Source: Flavobacterium noncentrifugens
GTDB lineage: Bacteria > Bacteroidota > Bacteroidia > Flavobacteriales > Flavobacteriaceae
Assembly (NCBI RefSeq): GCF_900100375.1
Contig: NZ_FNEZ01000005.1
Span: forward strand, 186,001 to 250,000
Length of the DNA stretch: 64,000 nt
Direction: 5' to 3'
The translations under genes and the position numbers were made by a program. The notes under the pieces were generated by a model. It worked only from the letters and a program-made list of their open reading frames with translations, ran no database searches and was not told the DNA's origin. How positions within the stretch are numbered: the stretch's first letter is position 1; each line of letters opens with the position of its first letter. Below, one piece after another: positions 42,494-51,648 of this stretch.

Positions 42494-44509
42494 TTAATTC
42501 AATCTATAGAATCCCTTTTCTGCAATTGCGTGGAAAGGGATTTTTTGTTGTGCACAGGTTTTCTTCCAAAGTGCGACGTAACTTTTGTAATTGCTACAGT
42601 CGGCGACGATCATTTTGGGTTTACAATGTTGTAACAATCTGGCAAGATTTATTTTTGGAGACTGGCGCAAAAGCAATACATCCGGAGCAATTTTTTCAGG
42701 ATATTGTCCGAGGCTATCCACGATTAAAATCTTTCGGTTGTTGAAATAAGCCATATTCTTGATAGGTCGTCGATTTGTGACCTGAGCAAAATTCGCCACA
42801 GCATAAGATTTCAGAATGTTGTTGTTTTGGATCTTGCCATTGCTGAAAACCGTAATATTTTTGCCTGTTCGCGCAACTATTAAAGTCGAATGTTTGGCAT
42901 TAAAGACGATCCATTCTTTTTGGTTTTGGCTGACTTTGATCGTAGCAAAATACGAAACGACGAATAAGATTAAAGCGCTAGATGCGAATGTGATTTTTCT
43001 AGAATCCGGTTTTCTGAAACATAAAAAGAAAGCAACTAAAAAAAAATATAGCGCAACCAACATTCCTTTATTAAACGGGATATCCTGAACGACAAAAGTA
43101 TCGAATGACGCAACCCAATTGATGATTTTGTTTAAAATGACAATGGTGTATTCTAATGTTTTCGCCAGGAAATCTGGAACAGCATTGAAAACAGCCAAAA
43201 TCATTACCAAAACACCAACAGCCATAATCACGCTCAAAAACGGAATGATGATCAAATTGGTCGCGAAAAACAATCCAGGAAACTGATGAAAATAATAAAC
43301 GCTTAACGGAAAAGCGCCGATCTGCGCTGCGAATGAAACCGTCAAAATATCCCAGAAATATTTAATGATCTTATTCTCAGGTTGCCAGAAATCTGAGAAA
43401 ATCGGCTGCAGCCAAAGGATAAAAAACAGCGCGACATAACTTAGCTGAAATCCAACATCGAATAGAAAGGAAGGTTCAAAAACCAAGATCAGCAACAGCG
43501 AAACCAGCAAGGTGTGGAAAATATTCGTTTTCCTCTTTAAGTGCAATCCAACCGCTACAAACGAAAACATCGTTACTGAACGAATCACCGACGGCGACAA
43601 TCCTGCTAAAACAGCAAATCCCCAAAGCGAGCCGATTACAGCCGTTAATTTAAAAATGGAAGTCCAACGATTCTTCGGCAGGAAGTTCAACAAAAACGTC
43701 ATGAAGATCATAATGAATCCGACATGCAAACCCGAAACTGACAAAATGTGAATCGCTCCCGCAAATTGGTAATCGTGTAAAACATCGCTTGAAATCTCCT
43801 GTTGCTGGCCCAAAAGTAAAGCGGCAATAACGTTTAATTCTTTTGGGGCAATGCTTTTCTTCAGGTTTTTTAAAATGCGGTTCCGAAGTGCATTCGAATA
43901 ATAAAAGGCGTCTTTGTCAATGGATTTTGAAACCAGAATATTTTGCGAAGTTCCGTACATCTGCGCCAAAATCGATTTGTCTGTCAGGTATTGCCCGTAA
44001 TCAAATTGGTTGGGATTGTAAGGTGTTTTGTGGCGAACGACTTCTCCATTGATTTTAATATTTGTTCCAATGACAAATGATTTCGAAAGTCCTTTGTCAA
44101 AATTGATTAGAATCTTTCCTGAACTTTTTTTACGATCAACTCTCTTTACAATGGCAATGTAACGGTCTTTGTAAACAGAACTTTTGAGTTTTTCCCGCAA
44201 AACAATTTCCAGCAAATGGCTGTCAGAATTTTTGACCTGGTGGATGTAATTGCTTTGTTGAAAGTAACCTGAATGAACCTGAAGTGTCGCCGCACCAAAC
44301 GCAAACGAAAGCAAATACGTGGAAAGGCCAAAGTAAAAGTTTCGCTTAATATTTTTATCCGAAGAGAAATAACAAAAGACGAAAAGGAGGAATGCAGTGC
44401 CGGAAATAGCTAGCATCAGCCAAAATTCAGGCTTCAAATAATAGCATGCCAAAATTCCTGCCATAAAGCAGATCGTGATTTTCGACAATGGAAAATGCAA
44501 TACTTTCAT
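42494..44509 (-). CDS. comEC: ComEC/Rec2-family DNA uptake channel
   Basis: 671 aa. An N-terminal DUF4131 region with two membrane spans and an OB-like soluble part (about 30-200) leads to the competence domain with LGQQQEISSDVLHDYQFAGAIHILSVSGLHVGFI and many helices (about 210-510). The C-terminal soluble part is short and lacks the HxHxDH metal motif of the metallo-beta-lactamase domain found in full-length ComEC. Shortened versions like this are common in Bacteroidota. It should form the inner-membrane channel for transforming DNA. Confidence 0.9.
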   Translation of the reverse strand: MKVLHFPLSKITICFMAGILACYYLKPEFWLMLAISGTAFLLFVFCYFSSDKNIKRNFYFGLSTYLLSFAFGAATLQVHSGYFQQSNYIHQVKNSDSHLLEIVLREKLKSSVYKDRYIAIVKRVDRKKSSGKILINFDKGLSKSFVIGTNIKINGEVVRHKTPYNPNQFDYGQYLTDKSILAQMYGTSQNILVSKSIDKDAFYYSNALRNRILKNLKKSIAPKELNVIAALLLGQQQEISSDVLHDYQFAGAIHILSVSGLHVGFIMIFMTFLLNFLPKNRWTSIFKLTAVIGSLWGFAVLAGLSPSVIRSVTMFSFVAVGLHLKRKTNIFHTLLVSLLLILVFEPSFLFDVGFQLSYVALFFILWLQPIFSDFWQPENKIIKYFWDILTVSFAAQIGAFPLSVYYFHQFPGLFFATNLIIIPFLSVIMAVGVLVMILAVFNAVPDFLAKTLEYTIVILNKIINWVASFDTFVVQDIPFNKGMLVALYFFLVAFFLCFRKPDSRKITFASSALILFVVSYFATIKVSQNQKEWIVFNAKHSTLIVARTGKNITVFSNGKIQNNNILKSYAVANFAQVTNRRPIKNMAYFNNRKILIVDSLGQYPEKIAPDVLLLRQSPKINLARLLQHCKPKMIVADCSNYKSYVALWKKTCAQQKIPFHAIAEKGFYRLN

Positions 44510-44523
44510 AAGCTAAGTATTGA

Positions 44524-44598
44524 TTAATCCAAAAAATCACGCAAATCCAATAGTGGTTTGAAGTGTTTCATGGCGGATAAAAGATTATTTGGCGGATA
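44524..44598 (-). other. Leader with 15-codon ORF and TATCCGCCA direct repeats upstream of comEC
   Basis: On the minus strand TATCCGCCA occurs twice (44590-44598 and 44571-44579). The second copy overlaps an ATG that opens a 15-residue frame, MKHFKPLLDLRDFLD, ending with TAA at 44524-44526, 15 bp before the comEC start. The repeat resembles the TATACGCCA repeats upstream of the GxxExxY gene at 3487-3528. It may be a leader peptide, a remnant of an element, or chance. Confidence 0.35.
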
Positions 44599-44702
44599 TG
44601 TTTTGAGTCATAGTGAACTACGACGCAAACTTTCAAAACCGAATTTAATTATTTTGATTCAAATAACAAAATCGATTTCAAATAAAAGGTTATAAGGGGA
44701 AA

Positions 44703-45359
44703 TTAATTCACCAGAATGCGGTTGGCCTGAGCGAAAGTGCGCCCATAATAAGCTTCTTTCGTAGAAGAAATGATTACACCTTTTTGAGTCGAGGAATGAA
44801 TGAATTTGATCTCGTCACTCGAAACCTCAGTCACCATTCCAACGTGGTTGATCACACTTTTTCCATTGGTTTTAAAGAAAATTAGATCGCCTTTCTGGAT
44901 TTCGTCATTGTCGAGCTTTGTCCCGATTTTTGCCATGTCATTTGAAGATCTTGGCAACGAAATGTCAAACTTTTTAAAAGTACTGTACATCAAACCCGAG
45001 CAATCAAAACCTTCCGGGGTTGTGCCGCCTGAACGGTAATTCGCGCCTAAATTTTGTGAAGCGGTATTGATGAGTTGTCTGACCAAATAAGAAGAATTCT
45101 CTGCAGTAATTTCGTAGTCATCATCGTTTTTGTCATTGATGATCGCTTTTTTGCTGGTTTTCTTAGGTTCAGAAATCTTAACGATATTTCTTGATGGAAT
45201 AGCATTTGTCGAATTTGCCTTAGCAACAATTCTTCTGTTTTCGGGCGTTTTATACACGCCTCTTTTTTCTGCTTCTGTTTTCGAAGTGATGATATTCGAC
45301 GTTGGTTTGCAACTAACGACCGCAATCAGCAACAGGATTAAGTAAGTGATCTGTTTCAA
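44703..45359 (-). CDS. NlpC/P60 (C40) cell-wall peptidase lipoprotein
   Basis: 218 aa. The lipoprotein signal ends AVVSC (Cys17). A disordered Lys/Ser-rich linker (about 18-95) leads to the NlpC/P60 domain (about 95-218): catalytic Cys in GFDCSGLMY, His in VINHVGMV, and a third polar residue in FIHSST. It should cut peptidoglycan stem peptides at the inner or outer membrane face. It is 193 bp upstream of comEC and 62 bp downstream of lpxB on the same strand. Confidence 0.92.
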   Translation of the reverse strand: MKQITYLILLLIAVVSCKPTSNIITSKTEAEKRGVYKTPENRRIVAKANSTNAIPSRNIVKISEPKKTSKKAIINDKNDDDYEITAENSSYLVRQLINTASQNLGANYRSGGTTPEGFDCSGLMYSTFKKFDISLPRSSNDMAKIGTKLDNDEIQKGDLIFFKTNGKSVINHVGMVTEVSSDEIKFIHSSTQKGVIISSTKEAYYGRTFAQANRILVN

Positions 45360-45421
45360 AAGATTTGGTTTTTTACAAATTTATGCAAAATTTACGTTTA
45401 ATCGTATAACAATTGAGAACG

Positions 45422-46537
45422 TTATTTTGTTAAACTTCTTATAATTAGGCCTGCCGTTTTTTCACTTGCGCCTGTTCCGCCCAGTTTTTGCTCGAGTTCA
45501 TCGTAATCTGCAAGGAGTTTTTTACGGTAAGCCGGATCGAGTAATTTTTTTAGTTCGTTTGTAATATTTTTCTTGCTACAGTCCTCCTGGATCAATTCGG
45601 TGACTACTTCTTTATCCATAATCAGGTTGACCAATGAGATGTATTTGAGCGTAATGATGCGCTTTGCAATTTGGTAAGATGCCCAACTTCCTTTGTAACA
45701 AACGACTTCAGGGACTTTAAACAAAGCGGTTTCAAGCGTCGCCGTTCCCGAAGTGACCAAAGCCGCACTCGAATGGCTCAGCAAATCATACGTTTTATTC
45801 GAAATAAACTTTACGTTTTTATCTTTAAGAAAGGATTCGTAAAAAGAATATTCCTGGCTCGGAGCGCCCGCAATCACAAATTGGTAATCCGGAAAATCCT
45901 TAACAACGCTTAGCATCACGGAAAGCATTTTCGAAATTTCCTGTTTCCGACTTCCCGGCAAAATCGCTACGATCGGCCGTTCATCGAGATTATTTTCCTT
46001 CGCAAAAGTGGCGTGATCGGTTTCTATTCTCGAATGGATCGCATCAATTAGCGGATGCCCGACAAACTCCACCGGAAATCCGTGTTTCTTTTCATAAAAA
46101 TCTTTTTCAAACGGCAAGATCACATACAATTTATCAAAATCGCGTTTGATCGCCGCAATGCGGTTTTCTTTCCACGCCCAAATTTGGGGCGAAATATAAT
46201 AATGTGTCGGAATACGAAGCGCTTTGGCCCATTTCGCAATCCGCATGTTAAATCCGGGATAATCAATGAAAATGATTGCATCGGGCTGAAATTCCGCAAT
46301 GTCTTTTTTACAGATCTCAATATTGTTCAGGATCGTTTTCAGGTTGAATATGACTTCGATAAAACCCATAAAAGCCAGTTCACGATAATGTTTGACCAAT
46401 GTTCCGCCGGCTTGCTGCATCAAATCCCCGCCCCAAAACCTGATATTGGCTTCCGGATCTTTCGCATACAATGCCTTCATTAAATTTGATCCGTGCAAAT
46501 CGCCCGAAGCTTCGCCCGCAATAATGTAGTATTTCAT
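45422..46537 (-). CDS. lpxB: Lipid-A-disaccharide synthase
   Basis: 371 aa, normal for LpxB. YYIIAGEASGDLHGSNLMKAL at the N-terminus, IDYPGFNMRIAKWAK, YYISPQIWAWKENRI, LPFEKDFYEKKHGFPVEFVGHPLID and LPGSRKQEI are all family signatures. It joins UDP-2,3-diacylglucosamine to lipid X at the inner membrane. It lies 9 bp after the small membrane gene and shares the operon with surE. Confidence 0.96.
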   Translation of the reverse strand: MKYYIIAGEASGDLHGSNLMKALYAKDPEANIRFWGGDLMQQAGGTLVKHYRELAFMGFIEVIFNLKTILNNIEICKKDIAEFQPDAIIFIDYPGFNMRIAKWAKALRIPTHYYISPQIWAWKENRIAAIKRDFDKLYVILPFEKDFYEKKHGFPVEFVGHPLIDAIHSRIETDHATFAKENNLDERPIVAILPGSRKQEISKMLSVMLSVVKDFPDYQFVIAGAPSQEYSFYESFLKDKNVKFISNKTYDLLSHSSAALVTSGTATLETALFKVPEVVCYKGSWASYQIAKRIITLKYISLVNLIMDKEVVTELIQEDCSKKNITNELKKLLDPAYRKKLLADYDELEQKLGGTGASEKTAGLIIRSLTK

Positions 46538-46546
46538 AATTCAGTC

Positions 46547-46819
46547 TTAAACGAAAAGCGTAATTATCGTCAGTAAAATAGTCCCTAAAACCACACCACG
46601 CGCCATGAGTTCTTTGTTATTCTTCAAAAGCAAAAAGAAAATAGCGATGTTTAGAACTGCGCCCAGCGTAATGACTTTCCCAAGATTCCCTTGCGATTTG
46701 ATGATCTGCAAGCCCTGAATGAAAGCGTATTCGGTAAAAATGGCGACAAATAACAACGCACCAATGGCCGCCGCCGCAAATGCGATCAAAGCGCCTATCA
46801 ATAAATCAATTTTTCTCAT
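46547..46819 (-). CDS. Small three-span membrane protein of unknown function
   Basis: 90 aa with three hydrophobic helices (LIGALIAFAAAAIGALLFVAIF, LGAVLNIAIFFLLL, GVVLGTILLTIITLFV). Its start overlaps the surE end by 14 bp and lpxB follows by 9 bp, so it is co-translated with envelope genes. No functional family is known to me. Confidence 0.82.
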   Translation of the reverse strand: MRKIDLLIGALIAFAAAAIGALLFVAIFTEYAFIQGLQIIKSQGNLGKVITLGAVLNIAIFFLLLKNNKELMARGVVLGTILLTIITLFV

Positions 46820-47588
46820 TTAAATTCCATGTGTTTAATTCCATTATCGCATGGTGCGCCGTCATGTCAAACTGCACCGGAACGACGGAAATGTAGCCAT
46901 TTTCGAGTGCCCATTCATCAGTATCTTCACCTTTGTCCTGGTTTACAAATTCGCCGGTAAGCCAGTAATAATCCTTGCCTTGCGGCGTCACGCGCTTGTC
47001 AAATTTCTCGATCCACATCGCTTTTGCCTGGCGGCAGATCTTAAGTCCTTTGATGTTTTTCTCGGAAAGTTTCGGAAAATTCACATTTAAAACCGTCGCT
47101 GGAGGCAAACCTTTTTCAAGTGTTTCGAGCGCGATTTTTTTGATGAACGATTTCACTGGCTCAAAATCAGCATTCCAATCATAATCCAAAAGCGAAAATC
47201 CAATCGCAGGAATGCCTTCAATTCCAGCCTCGACCGCCGCACTCATCGTTCCCGAATAAATCACATTAATCGACGAATTTGAACCATGGTTTACGCCAGA
47301 AACACACAAATCAGGCTTGCGTTTCAGGATCTCATTCACTGCAAATTTCACACAATCTACCGGCGTTCCAGAGCAGCTGTATTCGGTTATCGCCGCATTT
47401 TCAGCAGAAATCCGGTTTAAATATAAAGTGTTGTTGATCGTTATCGCATGTCCGGTCGCGCTTTGCGGTTTGTCCGGCGCTACAACGACGACTTCGCCAA
47501 TTTCCGACATCACTTCAACCAGCGCGCGTATTCCCGGTGCGGTAATTCCATCGTCATTGGTCACTAAAATCAAAGGTTTATGAGGCAT
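46806..47588 (-). CDS. surE: 5'/3'-nucleotidase SurE
   Basis: 260 aa. ILVTNDDGITAPGIRAL carries the metal-binding Asp-Asp, with VVAPDKPQSATGHAIT and SGVNHGSNSSINVIYSGTMSAAVEA completing the active site. It dephosphorylates nucleoside monophosphates and may have a stationary-phase role. It heads the surE-lpxB run. A TAGCCC-type repeat lies 15 bp upstream of its ATG in the same orientation. Confidence 0.95.
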   Translation of the reverse strand: MPHKPLILVTNDDGITAPGIRALVEVMSEIGEVVVVAPDKPQSATGHAITINNTLYLNRISAENAAITEYSCSGTPVDCVKFAVNEILKRKPDLCVSGVNHGSNSSINVIYSGTMSAAVEAGIEGIPAIGFSLLDYDWNADFEPVKSFIKKIALETLEKGLPPATVLNVNFPKLSEKNIKGLKICRQAKAMWIEKFDKRVTPQGKDYYWLTGEFVNQDKGEDTDEWALENGYISVVPVQFDMTAHHAIMELNTWNLNEKN

Positions 47589-47603
47589 GTAATTTTATTT
47601 TTT

Positions 47604-47710
47604 TAGGAGCTTTTTCCTGCTTTCCGTTTCAATCTTTTTGTTTGGAATGTTCTGTTTTTGACAGAAAAATGCCAATAAAACAAAAAGGATTTCCACTGTA
47701 ATCAGGGCTA
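47604..47710 (-). repeat. TAGCCCCGAT-type structured repeat, copy 3
   Basis: On the minus strand it begins TAGCCCTGAT and ends GCAGGAAAAAGCTCCTA. A perfect 10-bp arm CTTTTTGTTT/AAACAAAAAG closes an inner hairpin (TTCTG with CAGAA). The flanks GTGGAAATCC and GATTGAAACGGAAAGC match copies 1 and 2. It occupies the surE leader. The rest of this spacer to the protease start (47711-47886) shows only AT-rich sequence plus a GC-rich patch at 47832-47854 with no clear structure. Confidence 0.72.
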
Positions 47711-47886
47711 GGGCATTGGTCTTTCAATTCAAATCTGAACAAAAATCAAGCAGTTTACAATTATAAATTTGACACAAAAATAAGCAATTTTAAAATGAAG
47801 TTGCTACATTAGCATCTTTAACAAAAAATTAGCCCCTCGCACGAGTCGCAGCCTGCTTTTTTGTTTAATTTAGTCCAAAAATTTTA

Positions 47887-50139
47887 ATGAATGCTATAAT
47901 TAAATTTATGAAAAGGAATTATAAAATTTTACTTGTCGTCGCCGTACTGTCGGTGGCTTTGTGGAGCTTTGTGCCAAAAAAGGCAGAAGGCGATCCCGAA
48001 AAAGACAAACTGCTGCTCGAATTACTAACCTTTGTGATCGAACGCGGACATTATGATCCCGTGGCTATCGACGACAAATTCTCAAAAGGAGTTTATAAAG
48101 ATTATATCGAAGCGCTTGATCCGTCAAAGCGTTTTTTCCTGCAATCGGATATCGATGAATTCGCGAAATATGAAACGCAGATCGACGACCAGATCAAAAA
48201 TAAAGACCTTGCTTTTTTCAATTTGACTTACGACCGTTTGATCAAAAGAATCGCCGAAAGCAAAAGCTTTTACAAAGACATCCTTGCAAAGCCTTTCGAT
48301 TACTCCGTTCAGGAAGATTTCAACACCGATTATGAGAAGCTGCCTTTCGCAAAAACGACTGCAGAGCTCAAAGAAAAATGGCGCAAACAAATCAAATTGT
48401 CTACGCTTTCTTCTTTGACAGACAAATTGAAACTCGAAGAAGACAAGAAAAACGGTGTCGTTTCTGACAAAGCAAAAAAATCGGCAGACGAGCTTAAAAA
48501 GTCCCCAAAGCTTGACCCTACGAAAGAAGAACTGAAAGACAATTCTCCACCGAAAACCTACGCACAGCTTGAAAAAGAAACCCGCGACAGCTCGCTAAAA
48601 TCATTGAATGAATATTTCGATTTCATCAATGACCTGGATCAGAACGATTGGTTTTCTGTTTATGTAAATGCCATTTCCTCAAGATTTGATCCGCACACAA
48701 ATTATTTTGCACCTGATGAAAAAGAGCGTTTCGATGTTAGTATCAGCGGAAAACTCGAAGGAATCGGGGCGCGCCTCCAAAAGAAAAATGATTATACTGA
48801 AATCTCTGAATTGATTTCGGGAGGTCCGGCATGGCGCGACAAACAGCTTGAGGCAGGCGATGTGATCATGAAAGTGGCACAGGGAAAAGACGAGCCGGTT
48901 GATGTCGTTGGGATGCACCTTGATGATGTCGTCAAAAAGATCAAAGGCCCAAAAGGTACTGAAGTGCGTTTAACCGTTAAAAAAGTAGACGGAACGATCA
49001 AAGTAATTTCCTTGATCCGTGACATTGTTGAAATTGAAGAAACTTACGCCAAATCAAGTGTGGTCGAGAAAAACGGAATCAAGTATGGGATTATTTACCT
49101 GCCGAAATTCTACATTGATTTTGAAAATAATGATGGGCGCGATGCAGGAAAAGATGTTGCGATCGAAGTAGAGCGCCTTAAAAAAGAAGGCGTACAGGGA
49201 ATCATCATGGATGTTCGCGACAATGGCGGCGGTTCGTTAAAAACCGTAGTTGATATTGCCGGTTTGTTCATCGCCGACGGACCGATCGTACAGGTAAAAT
49301 CAGCCGGACTCAAAAAAGAAGTGCTTTCAGATAAAGATAAAAAAATCCAGTGGGATGGTCCATTGGTCGTTATGGTAAACAGTTTCTCTGCTTCAGCATC
49401 TGAAATCCTTGCCGCCGCGATCCAGGATTACCGTCGTGGAATCATTATCGGAAGCAAGCAAACCTACGGAAAAGGAACCGTTCAAAATGTCATCGACCTG
49501 AACCAGTTTGTAAGGGGAAGCACGATGGGCGACCTTGGTGCGTTGAAAACGACAACCCAGAAATTTTATAGGATCAACGGCGGTTCTACACAACTCGAAG
49601 GCGTGAGCAGCGATGTTGCAATTCCGGACCGTTACGCTTACTTAAAAATGGGTGAAAGAGATATTGACAACGCCATGCCTTATGATAAGATCGATCCTGC
49701 AGTATTCAATTTCTGGGACAAGCAAACCAATTTTGACAAAGCCATCGACAACAGTAAAAAACGTGTGGCCGAAAATGCCAAATTCAAGCTAATCGATGAG
49801 AATGCCAAATGGATTGACGAAAGAAATAAAGAGAATGTGTACAGCTTAAATATTGATAAATTCAAAGCAGAACAGAATGCAATTGAGGAAAAAGCCAAAA
49901 AGTACAAGTCGATTGCAGACTACCAAAATTCGCTTAAATTCTCTTCACTTCCTTACGAAAATGAAGCAATGAAAAATGATGCGGTGCTAAAAGAAAAACG
50001 CGACAGGTGGCACGAATCGTTGTCTAAAGACATTTATGTGGAAGAAGCGATCAACATTCTTGATGATTTGCAGCCAACAGGCGACGCCAAAAAAAATGTC
50101 GTTACGAAAGTGAAAAAAGAAAGCCTGATCAAGTCCTAA
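47887..50139 (+). CDS. Carboxy-terminal processing (Prc/tail-specific) protease
   Basis: 750 aa. After an N-terminal membrane anchor or signal (NYKILLVVAVLSVALWSFV) come the tail-specific-protease N-terminal domain, a PDZ domain (about 280-370, GKLEGIGARL...GGPAWRDKQLEAGDVIMKVAQG), the S41 domain (VRDNGGGSLKTVVDIAGLF, the serine in the SFSASASE stretch about 499-506, and Lys529 in YGKGTVQ) and a C-terminal DUF3340-like region. It trims C-termini of envelope proteins in the periplasm. ATG at 47908 is an alternative start. Confidence 0.93.
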   Translation: MNAIIKFMKRNYKILLVVAVLSVALWSFVPKKAEGDPEKDKLLLELLTFVIERGHYDPVAIDDKFSKGVYKDYIEALDPSKRFFLQSDIDEFAKYETQIDDQIKNKDLAFFNLTYDRLIKRIAESKSFYKDILAKPFDYSVQEDFNTDYEKLPFAKTTAELKEKWRKQIKLSTLSSLTDKLKLEEDKKNGVVSDKAKKSADELKKSPKLDPTKEELKDNSPPKTYAQLEKETRDSSLKSLNEYFDFINDLDQNDWFSVYVNAISSRFDPHTNYFAPDEKERFDVSISGKLEGIGARLQKKNDYTEISELISGGPAWRDKQLEAGDVIMKVAQGKDEPVDVVGMHLDDVVKKIKGPKGTEVRLTVKKVDGTIKVISLIRDIVEIEETYAKSSVVEKNGIKYGIIYLPKFYIDFENNDGRDAGKDVAIEVERLKKEGVQGIIMDVRDNGGGSLKTVVDIAGLFIADGPIVQVKSAGLKKEVLSDKDKKIQWDGPLVVMVNSFSASASEILAAAIQDYRRGIIIGSKQTYGKGTVQNVIDLNQFVRGSTMGDLGALKTTTQKFYRINGGSTQLEGVSSDVAIPDRYAYLKMGERDIDNAMPYDKIDPAVFNFWDKQTNFDKAIDNSKKRVAENAKFKLIDENAKWIDERNKENVYSLNIDKFKAEQNAIEEKAKKYKSIADYQNSLKFSSLPYENEAMKNDAVLKEKRDRWHESLSKDIYVEEAINILDDLQPTGDAKKNVVTKVKKESLIKS

Positions 50140-50154
50140 CATTTTATAAGGCAT

Positions 50155-50189
50155 AAAAAAAGCCACCATAATAATCGGTGGCTTTTTTT
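50155..50189. terminator. Strong bidirectional terminator after the protease
   Basis: A 13-bp perfect stem (50155-50167 with 50177-50189; core AAAGCCACC/GGTGGCTTT) with A-run and T-run on the two sides, over a 9-nt loop. Confidence 0.92.
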
Positions 50190-50191
50190 AT

Positions 50192-50726
50192 TTATCCTCT
50201 TTGTTTTTCTAATTCTGATTGGCGTTTTTGAACTGCTCCTTCCAATTCCTGAACCTTGATATTCTGCTTGTTGATCTCGATTTTTTGTTCTTCGATCTCA
50301 ATTGGCGTCAGTTTTCCTTTTGCCCTTTTGCTGTCAAATTTTCCTTTTGATTTTGATAATTTTTTCTGGTTATCGGTCAATTTGCTTTGGGCTTTCGTGA
50401 GGTCTTTTTCCGCTGAAGCAATCTTTTCCTGTTTTTTCTAGAATTGCTTTTGTTCGTCTTCCAGCTTCTTTTGCTGCTTCGCCATTTCCTTTTGCTCTTT
50501 CAATACTGCGGCTGCTTTTTCTTCAGCTTCTTTTTGCGTGATTTCTGTTTCCTTTGCTGTTGGTTCTATTGGTGTCATCGCTGTTTTTAATGCTTCAATT
50601 TCTTTTTGTTTGGGCAGAGATGGAATCATTTTTTGCTGAAGATACATATTGAAACTGTGGTTGCTGTGCATAAAATAATTGGGCTGCGCAAAGCAACATC
50701 ATTGTAAAAATTAGTTTAGTTTTCAT
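50192..50726 (-). pseudogene. Exported coiled-coil protein, doubly broken
   Basis: From ATG 50726 a signal peptide (MKTKLIFTMMLLCAAQLFYA) and QQPQFQYVSSAKNDSISAQT are read, then the frame stops early. Removing one A from the AAAAA run near 50620 joins it to EIEALKTAMTPIEPTAKETE and a long Glu/Lys/Gln coiled coil. That frame hits an in-frame TAG (50438-50440) after DEQKQF. Beyond it the same frame continues KKQEKIASAEKDL... to the stop at 50192. An insertion plus a nonsense codon in one gene argues for real decay. Function unknown. Confidence 0.8.
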
Positions 50727-50805
50727 GTTATGTTTGTTTTTGGTTTGACATGTGGCTTTTCAGCCGCGGCGAATTTAACAACAATTATTCCAGAAGTTTT
50801 AACAG

Positions 50806-51648
50806 ATGTTACAAAAGATGATGAAAATTCGCAAGCCAACAGGTATCGGATTCCTTATGATATGCGGTGTTGTGATATTTTTATATTGCAAAACAGCTGA
50901 TTATGAAGAGAATATTAAATTGGATCAAAGTGGAGATCATACAACCGCCGAAAATCTGGAAAATAAGGAAATATTCCACTTTTTACCAACTTCTACGACG
51001 AATCAGATTGTTGTACATACAGGGTTTACGCTGTCTTACAATGAAAAATTTGAGGAATCGGAATGGGTTGCTTATCAATTAAAACCATCCGAATTGATGT
51101 CGTTCAACTATAAAAGGCCGATTTTTATTGAAGATCCAGAAATAAAAACAGGTTCTGCCGATTGGCGCAATTATAAAAAATCAGGCTATGACAAAGGGCA
51201 TTTGTCTCCGGCAGCAGATCGGAAATTTTCTAAAACAGCGTTTGAAGAGACTTTTTATACGTCTAATATTGCACCGCAAAAGCATGATTTTAATAGCGGG
51301 ATCTGGAACAGGCTCGAACAGAAAGTGCGCTTCTGGGCTCAAAAATATGACGGAATTTATATCATTACCGGCAGTGTGTTGAATGACAGATTAAAGACCA
51401 TTGGCAAAGAAGATGTTGCCGTTCCGGAGTATTTTTATAAAGTGTTATTAGACGAAGACCATGGAAAATACAAGATGATCGGTTTTTTGGTTCCGCATGC
51501 GGATAGTGAAAAACCTTTGTATCAATTTGTAGTTCCGATTGACCGGATCGAACAGCTGACTGGAATTGATTTCTTTCCCCAGCTTGATGATGCCATTGAA
51601 AATGATCTGGAGAAAAATGCCGATTACAAAGCGTGGAGTTTTAACTAG
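50806..51648 (+). CDS. DNA/RNA non-specific endonuclease
   Basis: 280 aa. One N-terminal hydrophobic segment (IGFLMICGVVIFLYC), ending in a Cys at a possible lipoprotein site, anchors it to the envelope. The nuclease domain has SGYDKGHLSPAADR (the DRGH-type beta-beta-alpha-metal motif with Lys for Arg) and NIAPQKHDFNSGIWNRLE with the metal-binding Asn. YIITGSVL and VPEYFYKVLLD are further family marks. It probably degrades nucleic acid outside the cytoplasm. Its stop codon is the first three bases of the adjacent repeat. Confidence 0.92.
   Translation: MLQKMMKIRKPTGIGFLMICGVVIFLYCKTADYEENIKLDQSGDHTTAENLENKEIFHFLPTSTTNQIVVHTGFTLSYNEKFEESEWVAYQLKPSELMSFNYKRPIFIEDPEIKTGSADWRNYKKSGYDKGHLSPAADRKFSKTAFEETFYTSNIAPQKHDFNSGIWNRLEQKVRFWAQKYDGIYIITGSVLNDRLKTIGKEDVAVPEYFYKVLLDEDHGKYKMIGFLVPHADSEKPLYQFVVPIDRIEQLTGIDFFPQLDDAIENDLEKNADYKAWSFN

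Noticed and set aside
47832..47854. GC-rich patch starting TAGCCCC, considered as a fourth copy of the structured repeat
   Set aside because: After TAGCCCC the sequence (TCGCACGAGTCGCAGCC) does not follow the family and no closing AGCTCCT end is present.
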